Shown here: piece after piece, positions 1 through 10,947 of the stretch
Layout: each line of letters begins with the position of its first letter
Numbering within the stretch: position 1 is the first letter of the stretch
Assembly: GCA_025716815.1 (NCBI GenBank)
Contig: JAIXMN010000002.1
Location: 1,984,001 to 2,048,000 of the forward strand
Origin: Dichotomocladium elegans
Taxonomy: Eukaryota; Mucoromycota; Mucoromycetes; Mucorales; Lichtheimiaceae
Reading direction: 5' to 3'
DNA length: 64,000 nt
Program-made: the position numbers and the translations under genes
Notes under the pieces: model-generated
Databases searched by the model: none
Told to the model about the DNA's origin: nothing
Seen by the model: the letters and a program-made list of their open reading frames with translations, nothing else

Positions 1-1611
1 ATTCACCAGAGGTAATCATGCCACAATATTCGAAATAATTTGTTTTCTTAACGGAGCCGGTTATCAGAGGGTTGGTTTTCACTCCGCCATCGAAGCGTTG
101 GAAGCAGACCAGAACTGCAGGTAACGTTTTACGAGTAGAACATGGGAGCGGAGGAAGAAAAGGAAGTATATTACATTTCATGCTGACTTGCTCCTTTTAT
201 TCCACCAGTATTGGAAATCCTGGCACCCAAGAATGTTCACAATTTCGAACATCTTATCTATCATGAGCTAACCAGTATCGTTGACTATATGATCAATGAG
301 ACCCACGAAATGGGAAGTGTCAAAGTTGTCAAGCCAATGCAATTTGCCACAATGAACGTAATACTTCAGACGGTCCTGGCTAAACGTGCGGAGTCTCCCA
401 AGGATCCATTATTTGTCAGAACAATGAGGATCATTGATGAAGGCATGAAGATGGCTGGCGCCGCCGAGGACATTAGCACGTTTATTCCTGCGTTCAAGTT
501 GTTTGATGTGCTTTTCCAGAAAGAACGCAAACACAAAGACTTAATTGAGAACAAGCGGAATCCCCATTTCCGATCTATCATCAAGGACAGTATTGATAGC
601 GGCAAAGAATGTCTTCTCAAGTCGCTGGTTGATTACCAAGAAAAAGCCAATGAAGTTGATGAAGATATGATCTTGGTCACTATCAGTAAGAATCCATCAG
701 AGAGGGGGGGGCTCGAAGCATAGTAGAGGAGTCTATTCATAGGCGATATCTATCGACCATCAGATGATATTGTGGCAGCTGGTGCTGATACGACTGCTAT
801 CACATTGAGTTGGTTCTTGGTTATCTTGTGCCACCATCCTGAGCTCCAGCAACGTCTCCGGGACGAAGTCGACGATTTCATCAAGAAGAATAAGCGATAT
901 CCAGTTTTTGCTGACCGAGACAGCTTCCCGCTCTTAATTTCCGTGCAAAAGGAATGCATGCGCCTCCGACCTACCACTTCATTCGGGTTACTTCACGAGG
1001 CGACTGAAGACCGTAAGTAGAGGCCATTTATGTATTGAATTCAAATGCTCTAATGTCTGTTTTCAGTCCGAGTCCGTGATTACTTTATTCCCAAAGGGAC
1101 TACATTGGTCAGCAGCATGTACGGCATGCACCATAATGAGGATATCTATCCTAATGCTGATCAATTTGTTCCGGAGCGGTTTATGGATAACCAGAAACCC
1201 ATGTTAGCCTCCGCGAATGGGCCTATTAATGCGCGCGATCATTACAACTTTGGATGGGGAAGGTAAATACCATGCGCAACAACGATTTTGAGTCTCTGAT
1301 CTCTAAGCTGTCGATTGTAACTGGTACAGACGCATCTGCGCTGGTATTCATCTGGTAAACGTCACAATTCTTTGCTTTGAAAACGAGACTTTTCTAACGG
1401 ATACATTTTTTGCACCGGATAGGCCGAAGTCGAAATGTTTGGTTTTACCACGTCCCTGTTTGCTAAAGCAGTGATATTACCTAAACTTAATGCCTCTGGT
1501 GAGCCCGTGTTGCCTGACATCAAACGGGCCCACGATGCTGGTCTTGTCCTCCACCCCGTTGATGAAGGAGAGATCCGTCTTGTTGCGAGAAAGGATGCAG
1601 TGAAGTTTTAA
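1..1611 (+). CDS. Cytochrome P450 monooxygenase, 5' end cut off by the window
   Basis: Heme-thiolate monooxygenase, probably ER-bound; substrate unknown. The N-terminus and membrane anchor lie left of the window. Exons I read: <1-11, 57-about 116, 209-685, 743-1012, 1067-1262, 1330-1354, 1423-1611. Seen in order: the I-helix motif AGADTT (from 778), the K-helix ExxR motif in KECMRLRP, the PERF segment, the heme loop FGWGRRICAG split by an intron between the two arginines, and a C-terminus ending in KDAVKF. Every join from 209 onward keeps phase. The join from the second exon to 209 does not fit a plain GT donor at 121; a GC donor at 117 restores the frame, so that junction is uncertain. The family call is firm from the motifs; the CYP family (perhaps the Mucorales-rich CYP509 type) is a guess. 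Confidence 0.88.
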
Positions 1612-2169
1612 AGGCAGTTTCGTGCCTCGACATACATACACATATATCCGCACTCATATCTTCCAAAATATATCTCAGTACAAGAACCCAGAGACTTCCC
1701 TATTTAGACGCCAGCATTACGCTTTAAAAACATTTAAACTCGCCCGATGCAGATTGGGATATTCATAAAAAATACGATACCCGCAATCTGGCAAAGACAA
1801 TGTTGAATGGCTTCCCAGTTATATTTCCTAATGTGGGTTTTTCGACGAGCGAATTGTGTGTGGCGAATAGCTACCAAAAAGGGCTTAGCAGGAGGTTCTC
1901 ATGCTGAATCACAGCGTGAGAGCGAATAGGAATACGCCGGGAAAAAATTGATCCCGACCGTTTATGTCTCCAGCTGTCAATGGTGAGATGGAGCTAGATG
2001 CTTATCCAATGAGAATCAACGTTTCAGCTTGAGTCACAACGAAGCATGGAGTGTAAAGCGAATCAGTCGCCCGATGATCGACCGGCGTCGTTTTTCTCTT
2101 TTTCTTCCAAACCTCTCCTACCCAACACAACCAACCAACCCCCCTACTCTTAACGCATTATCTAACCTC
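1612..2169. other. Intergenic region between P450 and LEU1
   Basis: About 560 bp without a supported gene. The last 140 bp is open in frame with LEU1, but its translation is Thr/Pro/Asn-rich and unlike the family, so I treat it as 5' leader. It should hold the P450 3' end and the LEU1 promoter. I see no clear regulatory motif. Confidence 0.5.
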
Positions 2170-4449
2170 ATGGGACGCACTTTGTACGATAAAGTCTGGG
2201 ACGATCACGTCGTTGACCAGCAGGAGGACGGTACCTGTTTGATCTTCATCGACAGACATCTTGTCCACGAAGTCACCAGCCCTCAGGCCTTCGAGGGTCT
2301 CCGCAACGCTAACCGCAAAGTGCGACGTCCGGACTGCACTCTGGTTACGGTGGACCACAATATTCCCACAACGTCTCGTCGAACATTCAAGAACGTGTCG
2401 ACGTTTATCGAGGAGGCTGATTCTCGTACTCAATGCGAGACTCTGGAGAGCAACGTCAAGGAGTTTGGGCTGACTTATTTTGGCATGGATGACGACCGTC
2501 AAGGTATCGTGCACGTCATTGGTCCTGAGCAGGGCTTCACTCTTCCCGGCTGCACTGTCAACTGTGGCGACTCTCACACCTCCACCCACGGTGCGTTCGG
2601 CGCACTGGCATTTGGCATCGGTACCTCTGAAGTCGAACATGTATTGGCTACGCAAACCCTGCTCCAGAAGAAGTCCAAGAACATGCGTGTCAAGGTCGAC
2701 GGCAAGGTGACGCCAGGCGTCACCAGCAAGGATATTGTGTTGCATATCATTGGCGTTATTGGCACCGCTGGCGGCACAGGTTGTGTTATTGAATTTGCCG
2801 GATCGGCCTTCGAGGAGATGTCAATGGAAGGAAGAATGTCGGTCTGTAACATGGCGATTGAGGCAGGAGCTCGGGCTGGTATGATTGCTCCTGATGAGAA
2901 GACATTTGAGTATATCCGTGGCCGCCCCCTTGCGCCATCTAACGAAGAATGGGATCGTGCTGTTGAATACTGGAAATCGCTTCGATCGGATCCTGATGCC
3001 AAGTACGACATTGACGTCGTCATCGACGCTGCTGACATTGCTCCCACCTTGACCTGGGGTACCAGTCCTCAGGACGTTGTCGCGATCACCGGATCGACTC
3101 CTGATCCAAGCAAGGTTGAGGATCCCATCCGTCGCCAAGCTATGGAGCGTGCCCTTGACTACATTGGTCTGAAGCCCAACACTCCCATGGAACAAGTCAA
3201 GATCGATAAGGTCTTCATCGGAAGCTGTACCAACTCACGCATCGAGGATCTCCGCGCTGCTGCTCAGATCGCCAAAGGGCGCAAGGTTCCGGATTGGGTG
3301 TATGCCATGGTTGTTCCTGGATCGGGCCTTATCAAGAAGCAGGCGGAGCGTGAAGGGCTTGATGTCATTCTGAAGGAGGCTGGATTTGACTGGAGAGAGG
3401 CAGGTTGCTCTATGTGCCTAGGCATGAATCCTGATCAGCTCAGTCCCGGCGAGCGTTGCGCCAGCACTAGCAACCGTAATTTTGAGGGTCGTCAGGGAGC
3501 GGGTGGCCGCACCCATTTGATGAGCCCTGCCATGGCGGCAGCCGCCGCTGTCACGGGCTACTTTACCGATGTCCGGAAGCTTCTGCCGAAGGACGAGACT
3601 CAGCAAAGCTCCTCTGCTGCTCGTCCTCCCTCGCCGGTCATTGCCCACGAGGTTTTGCCTCCTGTTGAGGATCATGCCAAGGCCGCCGACCAGGCCGATA
3701 TTGTTACGGACGCGCCTGCCGAGCCGTCCACCCCTCCCAGTGCTGCTCCGGGCGATTCGGCTGGCATGCCCAAGTTCACTACCCTCAAAGGCTATGCTGC
3801 GCCGATGGATATTGCGAACATTGATACCGACATGATCATTCCCAAGCAGTTCCTAAAAACCATCAAGCGCACTGGCCTTGGTGTTGCTCTCTTCTACAAT
3901 ATTCGGTACGACCCTGCTACGAATGAGGAACGTCCTGACTTCGTCTTGAACAAGGAACCCTACCGCAAGTCTCGCATCCTTGTCTGCACCGGCCCTAACT
4001 TTGGCTGTGGTAGCTCCCGTGAGCATGCTCCGTGGGCCTTCAATGACTTTGGCATTCGGTCCATCATCGCTCCTAGCTTTGCTGACATTTTCTGGAACAA
4101 CTGCTTTAAGAACGGTATGTTGCCCATCACGCTTCCGATGGAAAAGGTCAAGCTTCTTCACGATCACGCTCAGAACCAGGAGGAGCTTGAGGTGGACCTC
4201 GTCAACCAGGTGGTGCGATACCCAGGTGGTGAGATACCTTTTGACGTCGAGCCATTCCGCAAACATTGCCTGGTGAATGGACTGGACGATATTGGTCTAA
4301 CGCTGCAGAAGGAGGAGAAGATCCAGGCCTTTGAAGCCAAGCGTACACGTGAGTGGCCCTGGTTGGATGGTAAGGGCTATGCAGGCAAGGCCACCAAGAT
4401 TACTGCTCTGCCCGTTGGCGAGAATAAGAAGCAGAAGTTGGACTGGTAG
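2170..4449 (+). CDS. LEU1: 3-isopropylmalate dehydratase (isopropylmalate isomerase), LeuC-LeuD fusion
   Basis: Leucine biosynthesis: converts 2-isopropylmalate to 3-isopropylmalate through a [4Fe-4S] aconitase-type centre. Single exon, 759 aa, the usual size for the fungal one-chain enzyme. The aconitase-like LeuC part covers about residues 1-480, with cluster ligands Cys353 (GSCTNSR), Cys413 and Cys416 (CSMC). A Pro/Ala/Ser-rich linker of about 50 residues joins it to the LeuD swivel domain, which starts near residue 533 (MPKFTTLKG) and carries [13 protein letters not shown] and [16 protein letters not shown] chose the ATG at 2170 ([15 protein letters not shown]), which matches the family start; the 47 open codons upstream look non-coding. 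No intron, unlike most neighbours. Confidence 0.97.
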   Translation: MGRTLYDKVWDDHVVDQQEDGTCLIFIDRHLVHEVTSPQAFEGLRNANRKVRRPDCTLVTVDHNIPTTSRRTFKNVSTFIEEADSRTQCETLESNVKEFGLTYFGMDDDRQGIVHVIGPEQGFTLPGCTVNCGDSHTSTHGAFGALAFGIGTSEVEHVLATQTLLQKKSKNMRVKVDGKVTPGVTSKDIVLHIIGVIGTAGGTGCVIEFAGSAFEEMSMEGRMSVCNMAIEAGARAGMIAPDEKTFEYIRGRPLAPSNEEWDRAVEYWKSLRSDPDAKYDIDVVIDAADIAPTLTWGTSPQDVVAITGSTPDPSKVEDPIRRQAMERALDYIGLKPNTPMEQVKIDKVFIGSCTNSRIEDLRAAAQIAKGRKVPDWVYAMVVPGSGLIKKQAEREGLDVILKEAGFDWREAGCSMCLGMNPDQLSPGERCASTSNRNFEGRQGAGGRTHLMSPAMAAAAAVTGYFTDVRKLLPKDETQQSSSAARPPSPVIAHEVLPPVEDHAKAADQADIVTDAPAEPSTPPSAAPGDSAGMPKFTTLKGYAAPMDIANIDTDMIIPKQFLKTIKRTGLGVALFYNIRYDPATNEERPDFVLNKEPYRKSRILVCTGPNFGCGSSREHAPWAFNDFGIRSIIAPSFADIFWNNCFKNGMLPITLPMEKVKLLHDHAQNQEELEVDLVNQVVRYPGGEIPFDVEPFRKHCLVNGLDDIGLTLQKEEKIQAFEAKRTREWPWLDGKGYAGKATKITALPVGENKKQKLDW

Positions 4450-5110
4450 TCAAATCAAGCCTAGCAAAATAATTCTTACCCTATTCTCCATACTTTCTCT
4501 TCACCTCATCCCTTTTTCATTGTTGTTCCTATTCCCAAACTGCTCTCCATTTTTGCTACTTCATACAAATAAATTAAGAGTCCTTTTTTTAATGGTCATC
4601 CTTATGATTGTTTGTGCATTTACCATTTGGAAAGTAAGATGATGCACATAATCTTCCCTTTTTGGTGAGATGGTGTAACGTTTGAAGCCATAGGTGCAGA
4701 TAGTGCAAAACTTTCCCATCATCGGTGCCGTCCAGGAACGATCCCCGTTTCCTTAATGCCATGTCTGATCCTTCTGATGGAAAACAATGTTTTATGGGAT
4801 GCCGAGTACAGATCTCATATCCCTCTATTAAGCCCTTATACGTTGCTTCCGGTGTGGCGTAATGAGCGTCATACATAAAGCTGCACCTTTCTTGCCCCTT
4901 CTTTGTCTCCTCCTGCACATCTCTCCTTTGTTGTACCAGGATACGTCGCTCGCCGGTCTGTTCCGCTTGATATGGATTGATGTTCCTTACTCTTGCAGGT
5001 TCCATTTACACAAAGAGCATAGAGTGCTCCGGCTTTTTATTTCACATATACAACATATCGTTTTCAAAGTTAGGATATATTGACACTAGGTCAAAAGATG
5101 GTATTGGCGT
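4450..5110. other. Convergent intergenic region after LEU1
   Basis: Space between the convergent LEU1 and the C2-domain gene. It begins with a pyrimidine-rich 3' region and contains aataaa-like signals near 4568. Apart from one doubtful minus-strand frame (listed separately) nothing was recognised. Confidence 0.4.
4589..5005 (-). CDS. Doubtful 138-aa open frame, unknown
   Basis: An uninterrupted minus-strand frame starting at an ATG. The translation is hydrophilic with several Cys and His, has no signal peptide or membrane segment, and resembles nothing I recognise. It lies in the convergent gap after LEU1, where the LEU1 3' UTR should run. It could be a small taxon-specific gene, an antisense transcript, or chance. 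Listed only because its length is somewhat above background. Confidence 0.18.
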   Translation of the reverse strand: MEPARVRNINPYQAEQTGERRILVQQRRDVQEETKKGQERCSFMYDAHYATPEATYKGLIEGYEICTRHPIKHCFPSEGSDMALRKRGSFLDGTDDGKVLHYLHLWLQTLHHLTKKGRLCASSYFPNGKCTNNHKDDH

Positions 5111-6055
5111 TTATGAGGGTTGCCACAGCGAGTGGGCAGCTCCCGGCATCCAAGTGGGGTTGCTGGTGTGGCCCTGGAGGCAGACGTACACCTGGCCGTG
5201 GTAGGAAACACGATCGCCAGGGGAGTAGGTGCCGACGGGGTTCCATTCCTGAGCGCTGTCACTGTGATGGTGATGATGGTGGTGGCTGCTGCTGCTGTGA
5301 TGCTCTTCGTGGTGGTATTCTTGGCGTTGTTCTTGGCGTGACTCTTGCTCCCGGCGGCTTTCCCATTCCTGGCGTTCGCGTTCCATACGAGCGCGATCCT
5401 CCTCCAACCGCCGTTTCTCCTCCTCAAATTGTTCTTGACGCTGTTGCTCCTCCTGCTCATTGCGCTCATGCTCCTGGTAAATTTTGTTGCCTAGAAAGCC
5501 GGCGCCGATCGCGATGGCACCGCCGAGGAGGGCAGTACCAACATCAGCGGCAACTTCCTTCTTGCGCAGGGACTTTACGCGCGCAGCGTGCTCTTCATCG
5601 ATGAACGAACGGCCCTGGAGTGGCTGTTGGGACTGGCCGTAGCCGGGAGGGGGGCTGTTAAAGCCGCGGACGGTGAGATTGAGATGGACAATGCCGGCCT
5701 CCTTGCCCTTGATGGTGAAGATAGCGAAGCGACCGTTGAAGTTACCGCCCGGGGCCTGGGCCACCTGTGCGAGCGGGATCGCGGCAAAGCCAATAAGCTC
5801 ATCCGCACCGGACTCCTCGTCCATCACCTCGATGAACAGGTTGGGCTCGCCACGGAGGGGGATCTCAAAGTTCTGGTTCCATGTTGCGTTCTTGCCTGCA
5901 TCCTTATGTGTGTAAGTCTTTTGCCAGGAATCCTTCTCTGCCAGGTTGACGGAAAATCGGAGATAGGGGTCTTGTTTGCCAAATGACTCGACATTGGCCA
6001 GATCCGTGCCGGTGTGAACGATGACTGAGAGACTGCCTCCGGTATGGTTGAGCAT
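5111..6055 (-). CDS. C2 domain - coiled coil - polyHis - carbohydrate-binding (CBM5/12-like) protein
   Basis: Single exon, 314 aa, with an unusual domain chain. Residues about 5-120 form a C2-type beta sandwich (SLSVIVHTGTDLANVESFGKQ, then DPYLRFSVNL), a fold that often binds Ca2+ and acidic membranes. Residues about 165-192 are a small-residue hydrophobic stretch (GTALLGGAIAIGAGFLGNKIY) resembling a glycine-zipper or membrane-inserting segment. Residues about 193-250 are a highly charged Glu/Arg/Gln coiled coil, followed by a His-rich run with seven consecutive His. The last 43 residues (EWNPVGTYSPGDRVSYHG through SLWQPS) match the small aromatic chitin-binding module of CBM5/12 type. No N-terminal signal peptide is visible, which is odd for a chitin-binding module. 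Function unknown; membrane or wall association is inference. Confidence 0.85.
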   Translation of the reverse strand: MLNHTGGSLSVIVHTGTDLANVESFGKQDPYLRFSVNLAEKDSWQKTYTHKDAGKNATWNQNFEIPLRGEPNLFIEVMDEESGADELIGFAAIPLAQVAQAPGGNFNGRFAIFTIKGKEAGIVHLNLTVRGFNSPPPGYGQSQQPLQGRSFIDEEHAARVKSLRKKEVAADVGTALLGGAIAIGAGFLGNKIYQEHERNEQEEQQRQEQFEEEKRRLEEDRARMERERQEWESRREQESRQEQRQEYHHEEHHSSSSHHHHHHHSDSAQEWNPVGTYSPGDRVSYHGQVYVCLQGHTSNPTWMPGAAHSLWQPS

Positions 6056-7458
6056 GATATGAAAGGGAAAAAAAAAGAAGATGCAAGAAGGTTGACAAGC
6101 GAGATCAGAAAACGCACTTCCGTGCGACTCTTTTTATAGACAGTGCCTATTTGCCATGAAAGGCGTGACATCATCGAGCCAACAGGCAGAATGCGGGTGC
6201 CGTGGCGCGCGCACGCGCGGCGATTCAGCCACATAGAGAGCGCATTTCAGGTAATTTAATGTCGTGCTGGAGCCCCGCGACTCCGTCAATGCATGAGGAT
6301 GAATGCGCGCCAAGAACTGGCCCGGCCGCCTCCCCCCCCCTCTAGCGAGCAGTCTAAACATTTTATTTTTGGATCGTTCATCCGCTACGCAAGAGGAGAA
6401 GGAAAAAAATAACCTCCACAACCCCACCCTCCCTCTTCAGATCTCGTTGGACATGCAAGTAGCTTTGCAACCTGGTTCTCATGGCTTCCTTCAGATTCAT
6501 ATAGAGAGTATGACAATGGTAGACATACACACACATTTCCCCATGTCGAAAGCTGGGGGGTGTAAGTCATGTGTCAAGTCACATGTGACATGTTATTGTT
6601 TTTATGAACCTTGGGAAGAACGCTTCTTCGGACTATTGGTCTAATTCGGAAGTTCCTTCACCCACTTACTTCCCCCCCCCTTCCCGGCTCCCCACCCCCC
6701 CAAAAAAAAGATTCTAGGGTGCTTACGAATTACTTGCAGGTCACAAGGCGGGCTTCATTGGCGACCTAACAAAACAAGCAACCAAAACCTTAAAAAACTA
6801 CTTGGATCCCCCTGGTCAGACTTGCAAATGTCATGACAGATGGGGTTACACATGCTCTCAGTCATCAAATATACACAGACACATCAACCCGATCTGTATT
6901 TGCCGATGACCAGGCTTTTTGCGTGTGGTCATTTACGTCTTCTGACATTAGGGGGATAAGCTATGGGTGGGATTGGGGATTTCGTTGTTGCGCGCGCGAT
7001 AGCTGTTTACTTGCCAGACGGCCGTCCTCAATGAGGGATTCACCTGTGGTCCGGATTAGGGTGCCCAGTTACACAGACGACGCTAAATTGCCCGACCGAC
7101 ATGTATACCCTGGATAAAACCTGTTGCTGTAAAAGAACAAAACGTCAGATTAGGAAGCGTTCGATTTCGTTGGCCTTGCATTGCTCCTAAAATGCGGGGG
7201 ATTTGCTAGTCTGAAACGAACGTGCGCCTTTCCCCAATCGCGCGCATCGAAGCCGAAAAAGTACCCGGCTAGCTCGTATTCGGCCGAGTAGAGAGTGTAA
7301 GACGACGACGTATCAATCTCGCTCGTGTAGTTTCCAACGGATTGTGGAACAGTGTTCTTACTCTTTTAATTCTCAGTTTTGTCCTTCGGACCGTCGAGGA
7401 ATTGGTCCTTGTGTATCTCTCTTCCTTTCCTTCAAACTTTTTCTTTTGAATTTCAACA
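6056..7458. other. Divergent 1.4-kb promoter region
   Basis: Lies between the divergently transcribed C2-domain gene and methyltransferase gene. Contains a C-run and A-run tract near 6665-6712 and a short CA repeat near 6530. Frames in it are short and not protein-like. No gene supported. Confidence 0.45.
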
Positions 7459-8860
7459 ATGAGTGGCGAATCGTTCAAGTTTTTCAATATCTTTAGAAGA
7501 TCCCGTAAACAGTCTACTCCTGCCAAAAATGGAACTCCTCCCGAGGAGATTCAGTCAAAGACGAGCACGCAATCGTCCGAAGTGTCGGCCCATCGTTTTG
7601 ACGCCGGTCGTCGGTACCACAACAATGAAGATGTTGCTTATATTTTGCCGAATGATGAAGAAGGTATTTCGATTTCGCGCACCTCCCACTATTTTTACCG
7701 TGGCTGATTATTCCCTGCAGAGAATGATCGTGTGCATCAGCAGCATTGGATGTTAAAAGCTTCCTTTGGAACCAATTTTGATTCCCCCGTTCATGACGCG
7801 CTCGAAGAAGGCATTGAAGTGCTCGATTCTGGCTGTGGTATGCTACCCTTCTTTTTTCTCTCGCAACTACAACGTGTGATCTGCCCATTACTCAACCCTC
7901 GAAACCTCTTTGGTTCATAGGTCCAGCAACCTGGACTCTTGAAATGGCCGAGCAGTACCCAAAATCCAAGTTTCATGGCACAGACGTCTCTCCACGATTC
8001 CCAGAGGTCGTCAAACCTGCGAATTGCCAATTCCACCTGCAAAACATTGTAGACGGAGCACCGTTCCCGGAAGATACCTTTGGCTTTATCCACCAACGGC
8101 TCCTTGTCCTTGGTCTTTTGACGAAAGATTGGCCAAAGGTAAGTGAAGATCCGCCGTACATATAATGCAGGCTCGCATAGCTCAAGTCTTATTCCTTGCG
8201 TACTATAGGCAATCGATGGCTTGATGCGGGTACTTAAACCAGGAGGTTGGATAGAGCTTGTGGAGGTAAGCTCTCCGGGTGACCGGAAAGACGATCAAAT
8301 AAAAAAATAAAAAGCTAATCATCGGATAATGCCTAGGTCTCTTTCGTTAAGTACTCCAACGCTGGACCCAAATGCTCCTTATTAGTTGATGCAGGTAAAC
8401 CAAAGACTAAAACATCTCAGTAGCAAGCATTCAACCTCGGCATGTTTTGTATAGTTGTCGCTTTTGCCAAGGAAAAAGGTTTAAATCCTGGCGTTGCGCA
8501 TGACGTGAAGAATCTATTGGAGCAAGCCGGGGCTATCAATGTCGTCGAGCATGAGATATCTATGCCGCTTAACCATGGTGGCAAAATAGGCGAATTGCAA
8601 TGGTCAGTTTTTCTTACGAAAAAAAAAAGAAAAAGGAAAGTTGGCATGCTAAAATACGTTATTCATATTCCAGGGAGGACTTCAGAGAGGTGTATACCGC
8701 CCTACATTCAAAGGTTGCCATTGTCCATCCTGAACTAGCGGACGAGGATGTCTACCGCAATTTCCTGGCCGAGTGCGGAGAAGAATGCAAAGAAAACGCA
8801 ACGGACCTCTACTGGGTCCGCTGCTATGGCCAGAAGCCTGTTGGCACACAAGACGCTTAG
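7459..8860 (+). CDS. SAM-dependent methyltransferase (Methyltransf_25-like)
   Basis: Seven exons: 7459-7663, 7721-7837, 7921-8138, 8209-8265, 8337-8394, 8428-8602, 8674-8860; 338 aa, all phases consistent. After a basic, Ser/Thr-rich N-terminus of about 60 residues comes the Rossmann-type fold. Motif I is VLDSGCGPATW, split by intron 2; the acidic ribose-binding turn is HGTDVS; the post-motif VLKPGGWIELVE precedes strand 5. This class is abundant in Mucoromycota, with small-molecule or protein substrates mostly unknown. Some members resemble LaeA-type regulators, but I cannot assign that role here. Substrate unknown; catalytic family confident. Exon 6 uses the acceptor gcaag at 8427 rather than the two nearer AGs, because only that keeps frame. 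Confidence 0.9.
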
Positions 8861-9787
8861 GAGCACTAACATATACCTCCGTTTTTGATTCCCAAAAAGA
8901 CTACCGTACTGCAACCACCTATTACTCACGTACTTCCAAGCGCTAAATGACTGCATTACGTCCCACACTCATTCTCAAAAAACTTGCATTATGCCCTGCT
9001 CCTGTCCCTCAACCTGTAAAAGAAACAAGCACCCGTCACCTATATTTTCTACCTAGAACATCTACAGTATATCTTTGTCTACGCTTTCTTAAAACAACTT
9101 TATTTATTGAACATGCCAACCATTTCGGTGCACGTGTCGAGTGTTCGAGAGAGAGTGTGTACGTGTGCGTGTGTGTGTGTTACAGTTGTACACGATGGGT
9201 GGAGATTACGAGGTCCTAGGGCGGGGAAAAAAACGACATGATAAGACGATTTTTAGTGTATCACCATCGTATAGCAGGAGTTACCATCCTTTTGCTGGTG
9301 GAAGGATTAAGAATGTTAGGTTGAAGGGAATGCCAATGCTATGATGTGAGAGACAGCAGTGGGGAGTCATAAACCTTGTTACTTCATTAACTGCATAATT
9401 CTGAGTGTGTACTGATTCGCAATCCCGCCACGGTACCCTCCAAAACATCACGTCCACTCTTTCCTCCGAACTCTCGCTTAGACTTTCCTTTGCTTCGGAG
9501 CTTGATTTTCGTGAAGGTGAAAAAAAAAAAAAGGTGACTCGCTCGGGAAACCATGGCTGATCTTTTTTGCAGTCGCCAACCAATTCTTCTAGAAGCACAT
9601 TCTATACGAAGCACCCGTGCTCTTCTTCCATCCGAGGGAGCCAATCAGGTGGGAAAAGGAGGAATGCCTCGTCTGAGAGCCAGATATTGGCGTTCATCTC
9701 GAGAGGTGTTGGAAGATGGGATTGCCAAAACGACCTTCCCTTGAGAGGCCTGTTTCTTGTTACATCCTTGATCTAAGCGGGTCGATG

Positions 9788-9807
9788 ATCTCTCTCTCTC
9801 TCTCTCC
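9788..9807. repeat. CT microsatellite
   Basis: About ten CT units in the gene-free stretch before the NUM1-like gene. Confidence 0.85.
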
Positions 9808-10583
9808 ATCCCCTCCCCTTCCTCGTCAACTAACGCCATCTCGCCTGCCCATCACCACCTGGTCCGTTAAAAAGTGTTTATATCAATGTAGCCGAATAAG
9901 AAAATAAGGTGGATGATCATCCGAATGGCTGCGAAGCCATCGTTATTATTTATTTTTTTCGAGGGCAAAGGAAATTTCCGGTACCGTATTTATTCCTAAA
10001 CCGACGCCGCTTTTGGGGGAGACGCAGACTTCATCGCACTCACGCTTTCTTTTCCCCTCTTTGATCTGGACGTATATATGCCAGATCTCGATGGAAGCAT
10101 ATAGCAATACGCAAAAAAGGGGGGATACTATAGACATGGATCGACACGCACGTACCGTAGAGCATCAAAGTTAAACTATCCGTTGCTGTTGCAAGTGGCC
10201 GTCTCAAGGAAGATATTTGAGGAGACAGCAATAAAAGCAAGTAATCACTTGGCAATTTATAAACTTGGTTTTCCGCGACATATTGTATGAAGGGGAGGAT
10301 GAGAGGGGGGGAAGGCGGATGGAGAAAGCAGAAACAAGTCGCTTATATTTTTTTACTATTCTCAGCTTGCTGGCATGGGTAGAGAGCGACTCGTGTCACG
10401 TCGTGCAAAGTTTTTTTTTTTGTTACCTTTGTTGACGCTACCCATACATGCCGATGAGGCAAAGGGAGATCGAAAGCCGCAGCAAACGAAGGCAAATTGC
10501 ATGAACCTAGACGACTCGATATATAAAAGAAAAGGGGGCGCCTAAATGCAATAGCCACAGCCGTTGTGCCTGTACCTGTGCTT

Positions 10584-10608
10584 CACACACACACACACAC
10601 ACACACAA
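10584..10608. repeat. AC microsatellite
   Basis: About twelve CA units upstream of the NUM1-like gene. Confidence 0.9.
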
Positions 10609-10947
10609 CCCTCCTCAATGGACTTGGTGGGGTGGTGAGCAATGAATGTCAATAAATAATTGAACGAATTTCCTAATTTAAACAGGGACGATCCTCGTGA
10701 AAAGTATCAGTGAGGGTAACAGCTGGAAGCCTTTTTAGAAGCACACGTTTCATTCGCAACATAATCGACACTGTCTGCGCCTCTCCCTTCACACCTTTCT
10801 TTATCCTTTTCTCACTCACTTTCTACCCCCCCCCAAAAAAAAAACTCTTCACTTACCTGCCCTCTCTTTTCCCTCTACCTCTCTCATTCACGTTCCTTGT
10901 AATACTAGACCAATATCGTCTCTGATTTGGCAGCCTGACATTCTGCC

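Larger units (their letters stand above)
8861..10947. other. 2.1-kb region without a supported gene
   Basis: Gap between two plus-strand genes. It contains a GT/GTGT tract near 9160-9180, a CT microsatellite near 9788-9807, an AC microsatellite near 10584-10608 and several homopolymer runs. All frames are short and low in coding character. The distal part is probably a long promoter for the NUM1-like gene, including a pyrimidine-rich leader from 10770 to 10900. Confidence 0.45.

Noticed and set aside
2158..3195. Long minus-strand frames opposite LEU1
   Set aside because: Shadows of the strongly coding plus strand; translations are not protein-like.
9141..9344. Plus frame with Val/Arg/Cys run
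   Set aside because: Produced by a GT dinucleotide tract; no coding character.
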